A stretch of 64,000 nt of DNA from CAWBVG01 sp963792175 (lineage in GTDB: Bacteria > Acidobacteriota > Vicinamibacteria > Vicinamibacterales > CAVVIG01). Each line of letters opens with the position of its first letter. Position 1 is the stretch's first letter. The DNA lies in the NCBI GenBank assembly GCA_963792175.1, contig CAWBVG010000053.1, forward strand, positions 1 to 64,000, read 5' to 3'. Shown here one piece after another: positions 56,826 through 64,000 of the stretch. The notes below the pieces were generated by a model. That model worked only from the letters and a program-made list of their open reading frames with translations. It searched no databases and was not told where the DNA came from. The position numbers and the translations under genes were made by a program.

Positions 56826-58153
56826 TCACGAAATCGCGTACAGATAGCCGTCGGCGCTGCCGACGTAGAGCGTGTCGCCGACGATCGCCGGCGACGACAG
56901 GATCGCGCCGACGCTGAACATCTTCTGAATCCCTGCCACGATATCGTCGTAGAACGACGACGCCATGGCCGCCGCGTAATTCGGTTGACCGCTGGCGTTG
57001 GTGAGCGCGGGGCCGTTCTCGCGCGACGCATCGGTCTGAAACGTCCAGGCCGATTTGTGCGCGGCGACGTCGATCGCGAGGAGCTTGCCTTCGTGCGACC
57101 CAAGGTAGGCGATGTTGCCCGCGACCGCCGGCGACGAGAACATCGGCCACTGAAAACGCAGCGCAAACAGCTCGGCGCCGGTGCGCGCGTCGACGCCGTG
57201 GAACAGACCGCCGTCCGACGTCGAGTAATACACCTTGCCGTCCTTGACCGCCGGCGATCCGATCACCCACGAGCCTTTGTTGTCCGCGGCCCATTTCTTC
57301 GCGCCGGTCAGGATGTCGAGCGCGTAGAGCTTCGAATCGCGGCAACCGAAGTACACGACGCCGTTGGCGACCGCCGCCGAGGACTGGATCCCCGTCTGGT
57401 TGTGGATGACCGCGTCGTCTCCGGTCTTGAATCGCCACTTCTCCGCGCCGGTCGCGGCGTCGAGGGCGTAGAAATACGTGTCCCAGCTGCCGATGAACAG
57501 CAGACCCTCCGCGAGCGCCGGCGACGCGTGCACCACATCGCCGGTCTGAAAGGTCCACTTCACGGTGCCCGCGGCGGCGTCGAGCGCATAGACGTTGCCG
57601 TCGCCGCTGCCGAAGTAGACGATGCCGTTCGCCACCGCGGGCGACGACAGATAGAAGTCGAACGGGTCGGGCATCCGCTCCGACGCCGGCTGCAGACCGT
57701 GGATGTGCGCGGCCGCGAATCGTTTTTCGCCCTTGGTCGCGAACTTCCACTTCAACGTGCCGCTGGCTGCGTCGAGCGCGTAGAAGATTCGAGTCGTAGC
57801 TCGCGAAGTACACGACGCCGGCCTGCACCGCCGGCGACGACACGACGCGACCCTGCGTCGCGAACTTCCACCGCTCGGCGCCGGTTGCGGCGTCGATCGC
57901 GTACAGGTTGCCGTCGGTGCTGCCGACGAACACCACCCCGCCGGCGACGGCGGGCGACGAGTAGACGCGCCCGCCGGTCTTGAACTTCCAGCGGACGCCG
58001 TGGAGCTCCGGAACGCCCGGCGCATCGTAGACGCCAGTATGTTGAACGTTCCCCCTGAACGTCGTCGCGTCGCTCGCGCCCGAGACCACGCTGAGCGGTC
58101 AGCGCGCAGACGAGCGACAGCGATGGTCGCGAATCGGAAGGAGTGTTCGTCAT
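56826..58153 (-). CDS. PQQ-type beta-propeller repeat protein
   Basis: About 443 residues from ATG 58153. Repeated propeller blades with the PQQ-enzyme signature are evident: DGNLYAIDAATGAERWKF, FYALDAATGAEKWRFKTGDD, KLYALDILTGAKKWAADNK and DGKVYYSTSDGGLFHGVDAR, ending in YVGSADGYLYAIS. Shifts lie near 58095 and 57790. No heme motif and no calcium/PQQ active-site Asp pair are obvious, so it may be a structural or PQQ-like binding propeller rather than a dehydrogenase. Confidence 0.8.
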
Positions 58154-58297
58154 GTGATGCGTGGCGACGCGCAACTATCGTGCCCACTGGCGGTCGACAC
58201 GGCGAGCTCGCGCGCACGCGCTGGCGTGCTTCGGCCGAAGGTCGCGCGAAGACGTTGCAGAATCTGCCCGGCTCTTGCGCATGTCCGATCGCAGGTC

Positions 58298-58332
58298 GGG
58301 GTCAGACCCGGCTCTGACCCGGGTCTGACCCC
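58298..58332. repeat. 13-bp inverted repeat in the spacer
   Basis: GGGGTCAGACCCG (58298-58310) pairs with CGGGTCTGACCCC (58320-58332) around GCTCTGACC. The centre repeats CTGACCC, so alternative foldings exist. It sits in the 237-nt gap between the propeller start and the DinB stop. GGGGTCAGACC is a widespread dispersed palindrome type in bacterial genomes. Confidence 0.7.
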
Positions 58333-58390
58333 GCTTGCGTTCCTGCCCGATTCCGGCCGACCGCTGTGCGAATGCGAACAGTCCGGGCGG

Positions 58391-58910
58391 TTACTTCTTC
58401 GGGCGCGACGCCGGCGGCACCATCTTGTTCAGACGGTAATAGACCACGAGTTGTCCGTAGTGTTCGCCGGTATGCTCGATCGACGGCCAGCCATGGCTGC
58501 GGCGACGACGCGAATCGCGTGGCGGGAGTCGCCTTCAGCGAGGCGTCGAGGTCCGCCGAGATCTTCTTGAACGCCTCCACAACAGCCGCCTTGTCCTTGT
58601 AGTTCTTCGCGTCCAGTTCGTCCCACTGCACGTTCTCGCCGCGGCCGGCTTTGGCGGCGTACTGCGTCCCCGACATCGCATGCACGATGACCTCGCGGAA
58701 CGACCGGACCTCTGGCGTGGCCTTGAATTCGTACTTCTCAGCGGGGAAATCCTCGGCCATCTCCATCACCTGCTTCGTGATGGAGGTCAACTGACCGGTG
58801 AGCGCCCTGGCTGGATCGGGCGGCTGCCTCTGCTGCTGAGCACGTACCGCGACGGCCACGACGAGCGTGAACGCCAACGCCACCAGGAGACGAACGCGAT
58901 TGCTGCGCAT
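58391..58910 (-). CDS. Exported DinB-like four-helix protein
   Basis: About 173 residues from ATG 58910 behind GGAGG, with a signal peptide (LLVALAFTLVVAVAVRAQQQ). The DinB/YfiT fold is indicated by ALTGQLTSITKQVMEMAEDF and the metal His residues in EVIVHAMSGTQYA and, after a shift near 58495, EHTGEHYGQLVVYYRLNKMV. Relatives are metal-dependent thiol transferases or hydrolases; most DinB proteins are cytoplasmic, so the signal peptide is unusual but common in this phylum. Confidence 0.83.
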
Positions 58911-58979
58911 GGGTCCTCCAATCTGAATCACCGTGCTTGTGTCGATCTTTGCCGGCTCCCGGGCCGCAGTTACACTGTC

Positions 58980-59841
58980 ATGGGAGCTTTTTCTGAACGT
59001 TCACCTGATCGACGGCACCTACGAGCTGTTCCGCCACTACTACGCCCTCCCGCCGGCGAAGGACGCCGCGGGACGGGAAGTGGCCGCGGTCCGCGGCGTG
59101 GTCAGCTCGGTGCTCGGCCTGATTACCGCCGGCGCCACGCACGTCGGCGTCGCCACCGACCATATCATCGAGTCGTTTCGCAATCGGCTCTGGTCGGGAT
59201 ACAAGACGGGTGCCGGCATCGAACCCGAGCTGTTCGCGCAGTTTCCCGTGCTCGAGGAAGCGCTCGCCGCGCTGGGCATCACGGTGTGGCCGATGGTCGA
59301 ATACGAGGCCGACGATGCGCTGGCGGCGGCCGCCGAGATTGCCGGCCGCGACCCGCGCGTCGAGCGCGTGTTCATCTGCACGCCCGACAAGGATCTCGCC
59401 CAAGCGGTCCGCGGCACACGCATCGTCCAGATGGATCGCCGCACGCGCGTCGTCCGCGACGAAGCGGGCGTCATCGCGAAGTTCGGTGTGCCGCCGGCGT
59501 CGATTCCCGACTACCTCGCATTGGTGGGCGACGCCGCCGACGGCTATCCCGGCCTGCCGGGATGGGGCGCGAAATCCGCCGCCGCCGTGCTCGCGAAATT
59601 CGGACACATCGAATCGATCCCCGACGACTGGCAGACCTGGAGCGTCAACGCGTCGAGCCCCGCGCGACTCGCGAGGACGCTGGCCGCCGAACGCGAACGC
59701 GCCCTGTTGTTTCGAACGCTGGCGACGCTGCGCACGGACATTCCGCTCTTCGATTCAGTTGACGTCCTGCAATGGCAAGGTCCCACGCCGGCGTTCGCGC
59801 CGCTCGCGGCCCAGCTGGATCCGACGGGATCGCGATCCTGA
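58980..59841 (+). CDS. 5'-3' exonuclease/flap endonuclease-like protein (PolA N-domain type)
   Basis: About 287 residues if the ATG at 58980 is joined to the main frame: correcting the T5 run at 58988-58992 to T4 gives MGAFLNVHLIDGTYELFRHY, the conserved N-terminal Asp of the FEN family. Further motifs are RGVVSSVLGLITAGATHVGV, EYEADDALAAAAEIAG, VFICTPDKDLAQAVRGTRIV and PDYLALVGDAADGYPGLPGW (helix-hairpin-helix). No polymerase domain is attached, as in free-standing exonucleases that process flaps and RNA primers. Confidence 0.85.
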
Positions 59842-59874
59842 CTCGACATCCTCGCCGGGGCTAGGGGCTAGCTG

Positions 59875-60072
59875 TCACCGCCTCAGCGCCTTGCTCTCAA
59901 CCGCCCGCGACTCCGACGAGCGATCAGCCGGCGGCGTTTCGTCCTGTTTCGGTGGGTCAGGCGGGCTGACATCGGCGGCAGGATCGATCATGATGCCGGT
60001 TTCAGGCGTGTTGGCCGGCGCATCGCTCGCCGGAAATGTCTCTTCAATCGTTTCGTCGAGATCGTCTGGCAC
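59875..60072 (-). CDS. Small acidic conserved protein (TFPASD motif)
   Basis: 65 residues from GTG 60072, 7 nt after a GGGAGAGG site. The N-terminus DLDETIEETFPASDAPANTP resembles a recurrent short motif (EETFPASDPP) found in many small proteins of soil bacteria. The rest is Pro/Asp/Glu-rich (DVSPPDPPKQDETPPADRSS) and probably disordered. No function is known. It lies between the exonuclease and the two-component operon, with convergent GGGGCTAG-type repeats at its 3' end. Confidence 0.6.
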   Translation of the reverse strand: MPDDLDETIEETFPASDAPANTPETGIMIDPAADVSPPDPPKQDETPPADRSSESRAVESKALRR

Positions 60073-60114
60073 GACAGGGCCTCTCCCGCCACCATAACAC
60101 GTAGAAGGCACTTG

Positions 60115-61271
60115 CTATGACGCGCCCTCTCGCGGCAACGTGAAGCTCATCGTCGTGCCGGCTCCTGGCGCGCTCGACGCGCGAATCTCACCGCCGTGCG
60201 CCGTGACGAGCCCTCTCGCGATCGTCAGTCCCAGACCCGACCCTCTCGATGCCGGTCCCTTGTGGAACCGATCGAACGCGCGCGCGATTTCGTCCGCCGA
60301 CATCCCGCTGCCGGTGTCGCGCACGTCAACGGCAATCGCGTTGCCGCTGGAACGCGACTCGTACACGCGAACGTCGACCGTCCCCCGGACGGCGTGTGCC
60401 GGAGGGCGTTCGCCAGCAGGTTGCTCAGCACCTCGCGGATGCGCACCGGATCGACCGCGATCGGCGGCAGATGTTCCGGCGCGGCCATCCGCAGCGTCAC
60501 GCCCCGTTCGCCGGCTTCGCCTTCGAAGGCGTGAACGACATCGCGCGCGAGCGCATCGACATCGGCCGATTCCTTCAGGAGCTTCAGCGCACCGCCCTCG
60601 GACAGCGCCACGGTTCGGAGATCTTCGATCAGCCGCGACAGGACATGCGTCTCCTCGACGAGCACGCCGAGCTGACGTTGGTCCGGCGGATACACGCCGT
60701 CCAGCAAGCCTTCGAGCTTGCCCTGAATCACCGTCAGCGGCGTGCGCAGCTCGTGCGCCACGTCGGCCATCAGGTCGCGGCGCAGGCGATCGTGATTCTG
60801 CAGGCGTTCGGTCATCGTGTTGAACGCGCGCGCAAGCGCGCGCATCGGCGGCGGCCCGTGCTCCGGTACCCGCGTCGTGTAGTCGCCCGCCGCCACGCGA
60901 TCGGCACCCTCCATGATGGTGCCGAACGGCAGGCCGACGTGCCGCACGGCGAGGACCAGCGCGAGCGCGACGGGAATGGCGCCCAGCACGACGATCGTGA
61001 TCACGGCGCCAATCGACGAGCCGCCTGAGGCGGCCAGGTTCCGCACCGCGAGCCACACCATCGCGACCATCGTGCCGACGAGCATCACCAGGACGGTCAG
61101 CGCCAGCAGCGCGATGCGACGACGGAAGATGCGTCCGCGCCGGCCTGCGACGCGCCACGGTTCCCACGGCTCGTTTTCGGGCCACCACGGCGGCCGGCCG
61201 GGGCCGCAGACTGCCGCTCGCCTTCCGCCTTCGCCGCTTCGCGGCTTCGGCGGGACAGTCGCTTTCGCCAC
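60115..61271 (-). CDS. Sensor histidine kinase with HAMP domain
   Basis: About 384 residues. Two transmembrane segments (LALTVLVMLVGTMVAMVWLA and GAVITIVVLGAIPVALALVL) flank a short loop, then HAMP (GADRVAAGDYTTRVPEHGPP), the H-box DVAHELRTPLTVIQGKLEGL, N-box LSNLLANALRHTPSGG and, after a shift near 60390, VDVRDTGSGMSADEIARAFD and GSGLGLTIARGLVTAHGGEI. The start (GTG 61271) lies inside a repeat, so the true N-terminus may begin later, near PPWWPENEPWEPW. It is downstream of its response regulator. Confidence 0.88.
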
Positions 61272-61335
61272 TGCGTGGCTTCGGCGGGACAGGTCCGCTT
61301 TCGCCGCTGCGCGGCTTCGGCGGGACAGGTCCGAC
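61230..61335. repeat. Tandem REP-like units between RR and HK
   Basis: Three units of about 34-36 nt starting at 61230, 61264 and 61300 share TTCGCC..CTGCG.GGCTTCGGCGGGACAG. Each can fold through GCCGC/GCGGC arms. One unit is read as the N-terminus of the kinase (VPPKPRSGEGG), so the repeat extends into or has displaced the original start. Confidence 0.7.
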
Positions 61336-61360
61336 GGCTCGCACGCTCCCCGTCAGCTTC

Positions 61361-62098
61361 TCAAGACAATCCGGGTCTTCCCTTTGTGTCCTTTGTTTCC
61401 TTCGTGTCCTTTGTGCCGACGAAGTCGGCGAATTTGTAGCCGACCCCGTGCACGGTCAGCACGTAGCGGGGTTTCCGTGGATCCGGCTCGAGCTTGCGGC
61501 GCAGGTTCTTGATGTGCGCGTCGATCGCGCGGTCGAACGATTCCACCGCCTCGCCGCGAATGGCGTCGAGCAGCTGCGCCCGCGTGAACACCCGGCCCGG
61601 CTGACGGGCCAGCGTCGCCAGCAGCTCGAACTCGGTGGCGGTGAGATCGACGTGGCGGTCGTCGACCCTGACCTCCATGCGCGGCTGGTCGAGCGTCACG
61701 CCGCCGGCGCGGATGACGCCGCCGCGTTCCGGCGCCTCGTCCACTCGCCGGAACACCGCGCGCACCCGCGCGACGAGCTCCTTCGGGCTGAACGGCTTGG
61801 TCACGTAATCGTCGGCGCCCAGCTCGAGGCCGATCAGGGTGTCACTCTCGTCGACGCGGGCCGTCAGCATGATGATCGGCACGTTCGACTGCCGCCGCAG
61901 CGCCCGCGTGACATCCAGGCCATCCATCTGCGGCAGGCCCAGGTCGAGGACGATGAGATCGGGCTGACGTGTGCGGGCGATCGCCAGCGCATCCACGCCG
62001 TTGCCGGCCACCGTCACACGGTATCCAGCGCGCTCGAGATAATCGCGCGCGATCTCCGCAATCCGCGGCTCGTCGTCCACGACCAGGATGTGTTTCAC
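61361..62098 (-). CDS. OmpR/PhoB-family response regulator
   Basis: 245 residues from GTG 62098, overlapping the stop of the upstream membrane protein (GTGA). The receiver domain has HILVVDDEPRIAEIA, the phospho-Asp in PDLIVLDLGLPQMDG, and Lys in VTKPFSPKELVARV. The winged-helix output has DLTATEFELLATLARQPGRV and the end YVLTVHGVGYKFADFVG. After that expected end the frame continues as TKDTKETKDTKGRPG, which is a translated short tandem repeat (about 61375-61420), so the natural stop has probably been lost. Confidence 0.9.
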   Translation of the reverse strand: MKHILVVDDEPRIAEIARDYLERAGYRVTVAGNGVDALAIARTRQPDLIVLDLGLPQMDGLDVTRALRRQSNVPIIMLTARVDESDTLIGLELGADDYVTKPFSPKELVARVRAVFRRVDEAPERGGVIRAGGVTLDQPRMEVRVDDRHVDLTATEFELLATLARQPGRVFTRAQLLDAIRGEAVESFDRAIDAHIKNLRRKLEPDPRKPRYVLTVHGVGYKFADFVGTKDTKETKDTKGRPGLS

Positions 62099-62439
62099 GT
62101 CGTCCGTTCGGCCGCACGCGGCGTCGTCGCCGTGCGCTCGTCGCGCGGTCCGTCGTAGCGGCAACCGCGTCCCCGCCACGCCCCACGCCAGAATAGCCCG
62201 CGGGCGACGACGATCCAGAACAGGAACATCAGCGGGAAGAACGGGAAGAACCCGAACCCGAAGCCCCACGGCCGTGGCCAGACCACAACCTGGACGCCCG
62301 AGCCCGGCGCAGCGACCAGTTGGCCGCTCTGCGCGATGCCGTGCGCCAGGCCGAGGTTGTAGGTGTAAACGCCGACAACGGCAAGCGCGCCGACCAGCGC
62401 GGTGCCGAGCAGCAAGCGGAACCCGAAACGTTTACCCAT
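62095..62439 (-). CDS. Small membrane protein heading the two-component operon
   Basis: 114 residues from ATG 62439 behind AAGGAGA. Two hydrophobic helices: RLLLGTALVGALAVVGVYTY and a Phe/Trp-rich second segment (GFGFGFFPFFPLMFLFWIVV). A short region with YNLGLAHGIAQSGQ lies between, and a basic C-terminus follows. Such proteins recur beside OmpR/HK pairs in several phyla and may be targets or auxiliary sensors; I know no function. Its stop overlaps the regulator start. Confidence 0.75.
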   Translation of the reverse strand: MGKRFGFRLLLGTALVGALAVVGVYTYNLGLAHGIAQSGQLVAAPGSGVQVVVWPRPWGFGFGFFPFFPLMFLFWIVVARGLFWRGAWRGRGCRYDGPRDERTATTPRAAERTT

Positions 62440-62597
62440 GGCAAGTCTCCTTGAAAACCAACGTCTGAAGGAGTCTCGCAACCGTGCATGAACAAATTGT
62501 GAACGGCTTGGAAAGACTTCCGGGCCGGCGCCGGGATAATGATGGGCGCCAAACCGCGGGACGGATGAGATACTCTACCCCCACACACGGAGGTCAG

Positions 62598-63392
62598 ATG
62601 ACCCGCATCGCCCTCTTATTCCTGGCCGTCAACGCCTTGTTGCAGGCTCAGGGGACGCCGGCGAAGAATCCAGCCGCCAACAATCCCCACCTGGGTAATC
62701 CCCAGTCGATTCGCAGCGGCATGGCGCTGTACCGCACGCGCTGCGCTGATTGCCACGGCCTCGATGCCGGCGGGTATCGCGGCCCCGACCTGACGGGCGT
62801 CCTCGCGGGCGGAGCGACCGACGAGCGGCTGTTCAATACGATTCGAAAGGGCGTACCCGGGACCGAAATGCCGCCGATGACCGATGATCCGGACGACGAC
62901 ATCCTGATGATCATCGCCTACCTCAGAAAGATCGGCACCGTGCCCCCGTCGGACTCGCCGGGCGGCAACGTGGAGAACGGCGCGCGCCTGTTCACCGCGC
63001 AGTGCGCGAGCTGCCACCGGGTCGCCGGCAAAGGCGGACGCATCGGACCGGATCTGACGCGCGTCGGCACCTCGCGATCGCGCTCGGCGCTGGTTCGCGA
63101 GATTCGGACGCCGTCCGAGTGGATCCCGCCGGCGTTCGAAACCGTCAGCCTGGTCACCAAGGACGGCCAGCGGATCCGCGGCATCAAGAAGAACGAGGAT
63201 GTCTTCTCGATTCAGGTGATGGATACGCGCGAGCGGATCCAGGGTTACCTGAAGTCGGATCTGAAGGAACTGGTGTACGAGAAGACCTCGTTGATGCCGG
63301 CATTTCCTGCCGGCCGGCTGAACGACAGCGATCTGACCGATCTCATCGGTTATCTGGGCACACTGCGAGGGGCGGATCTCACGGTCAAATGA
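62598..63392 (+). CDS. Diheme c-type cytochrome with PVC-type heme-binding tail
   Basis: 264 residues from ATG 62598 with GGAGG upstream. A signal peptide (TRIALLFLAVNALLQAQG) is followed by two cytochrome c domains: heme motifs CADCH (about residue 50) and CASCH (about residue 135), with candidate Met ligands in TEMPPM and SLMPAFPAG. The C-terminal ~85 residues (FETVSLVTKDGQRIRGIKKN, YLKSDLKELVYEKTSLMPAF) resemble the putative heme-binding domain of Planctomycetes and Acidobacteria. It is 29 nt before a PQQ dehydrogenase gene and is its likely electron acceptor. Confidence 0.92.
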   Translation: MTRIALLFLAVNALLQAQGTPAKNPAANNPHLGNPQSIRSGMALYRTRCADCHGLDAGGYRGPDLTGVLAGGATDERLFNTIRKGVPGTEMPPMTDDPDDDILMIIAYLRKIGTVPPSDSPGGNVENGARLFTAQCASCHRVAGKGGRIGPDLTRVGTSRSRSALVREIRTPSEWIPPAFETVSLVTKDGQRIRGIKKNEDVFSIQVMDTRERIQGYLKSDLKELVYEKTSLMPAFPAGRLNDSDLTDLIGYLGTLRGADLTVK

Positions 63393-63421
63393 GCGACAGT
63401 TCAGTTCCTTTCGGAGGCACT

Positions 63422-64000
63422 ATGCGCGCGTTTCTGACGATCATCCTGTGCTCCGTGTCGGTCGCGCTGGCCGCGCAGACCGGTACGCCACTCATCACGT
63501 CGCAGGACCTTCTGGACGGCCTCAAGGATCCAACGCGCTGGCTCACCTATGGCGGCGACTACAACAGCCAGCGACACAGTCCGCTGACGCAGATCACGCC
63601 CGAGAACGTCAATCAGCTCACCGCGCAATGGACCTTCCAGACCGGCACCACCGGCAGCTTCCAGACGACGCCGCTGGTCGTCGACGGCGTGCTGTATGTG
63701 ACCGGCTACAACAACAACGCGTGGGCGGTGGACGCGCGGTCCGGACGCCAGATCTGGCGCTACCGGCGGGAGATCCCGGAGGACTGGAAAGGATGCTGCG
63801 GCGCCGTGAACCGCGGTTTCGGCGTGCTGGGCGATCGGCTGTTCATGACAACGATCGACGCGCATCTCGTGGCCCTCGACATGCGGACCGGCGGCGTGCT
63901 GTATGACGTCGAGATCATCGACTACAAGGCGGGCTACTCGGCGACCGTTGCCCCGCTGGTCGTGAAGGACAAGGTCATCGTCGGCGTGGCGGGCGCGGAG
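63422..64000 (+). CDS. PQQ-dependent alcohol dehydrogenase, 5' part only
   Basis: 193 codons up to the window edge, from ATG 63422 behind GGAGG. A signal peptide (RAFLTIILCSVSVALAAQTG) leads into the eight-bladed propeller: DPTRWLTYGGDYNSQRHSPL, QLTAQWTFQTGTTGSFQTTP, VLYVTGYNNNAWAVDARSGR and the vicinal disulfide region DWKGCCGAVNRGFGVLGDRL. The Cys-Cys pair and the Trp-Asp repeats are typical of methanol/ethanol-type quinoprotein dehydrogenases acting in the periplasm. The C-terminal part is beyond the window. Confidence 0.93.
   Translation, partial: MRAFLTIILCSVSVALAAQTGTPLITSQDLLDGLKDPTRWLTYGGDYNSQRHSPLTQITPENVNQLTAQWTFQTGTTGSFQTTPLVVDGVLYVTGYNNNAWAVDARSGRQIWRYRREIPEDWKGCCGAVNRGFGVLGDRLFMTTIDAHLVALDMRTGGVLYDVEIIDYKAGYSATVAPLVVKDKVIVGVAGAE

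Overview
The window is GC-rich, densely coded DNA from a Gram-negative bacterium. The mix of gene families suggests Acidobacteriota, most likely a Vicinamibacteria-type soil lineage. The supporting families are ADOP/MacB-like FtsX permeases, a Ser/Thr kinase fused to a TolB-type propeller, a DUF2950/DUF3300 pair, a PEP-CTERM protein, PQQ and cytochrome c genes, and many secreted enzymes of unknown role. This placement is inference from gene content; no rRNA or other marker gene is present. I saw no tRNA, rRNA, CRISPR array, transposase or phage gene.

The strongest overall signal is that roughly half of the genes are broken by small indels. At least 60 shifts can be placed by following protein homology across frames. 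Several sit on short homopolymers, and otherwise conserved genes (glgB, cyclophilins, an ilvE-like gene, an MFS transporter) are hit as often as the rest. I read this as uncorrected sequencing or assembly error, so such genes are listed as single CDS spanning all their pieces.

Layout. 1-5.9 kb: a BON/LysM protein, a DUF937-OmpA protein, small stress and lipoprotein genes, an ArsR-SRPBCC-membrane protein-DUF1801 operon and a DUF1254 protein. 6-11.2 kb: a minus-strand operon of two outer-membrane porins, an amidohydrolase and an exported glutaminase. 11.4-15.4 kb: DUF2950, DUF3300 and a beta-lactamase-fold protein. 15.5-23.8 kb: glucosidase, MscS channel, anaerobic sulfatase-maturase-like radical SAM enzyme, and a cupin/monooxygenase/SMP-30 operon. 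23.9-31.9 kb: ADOP permease, GH51 arabinofuranosidase, U32-like TIM barrel, kinase-TolB protein, VOC protein. 31.9-36.3 kb: a degenerate sigma-54 AAA fragment opposite a pseudo-receiver, mug opposite an EVE protein, DUF4412 and MFS genes. 36.3-42.2 kb: glgB, three cyclophilins, a PhzF protein, an ankyrin protein. 42.2-51.7 kb: a TonB-receptor-like protein, a hybrid histidine kinase, a MocR regulator opposite an ilvE-like aminotransferase, and a second ADOP permease. 51.8-59.8 kb: a second ArsR-SRPBCC operon, a PEP-CTERM protein, a hydrolase pair, a PQQ-propeller protein, DinB, and a 5'-3' exonuclease. 59.9-64 kb: a two-component operon, then a diheme cytochrome and the start of a PQQ alcohol dehydrogenase.

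Two regulatory themes recur. Several genes have a -10-like hexamer 6-7 nt before the start codon, which fits leaderless mRNAs; the clearest are the two ArsR operons, one of which carries a perfect palindromic operator inside the promoter. Intergenic and even intragenic spaces hold several families of short palindromic or heptad-periodic repeats.
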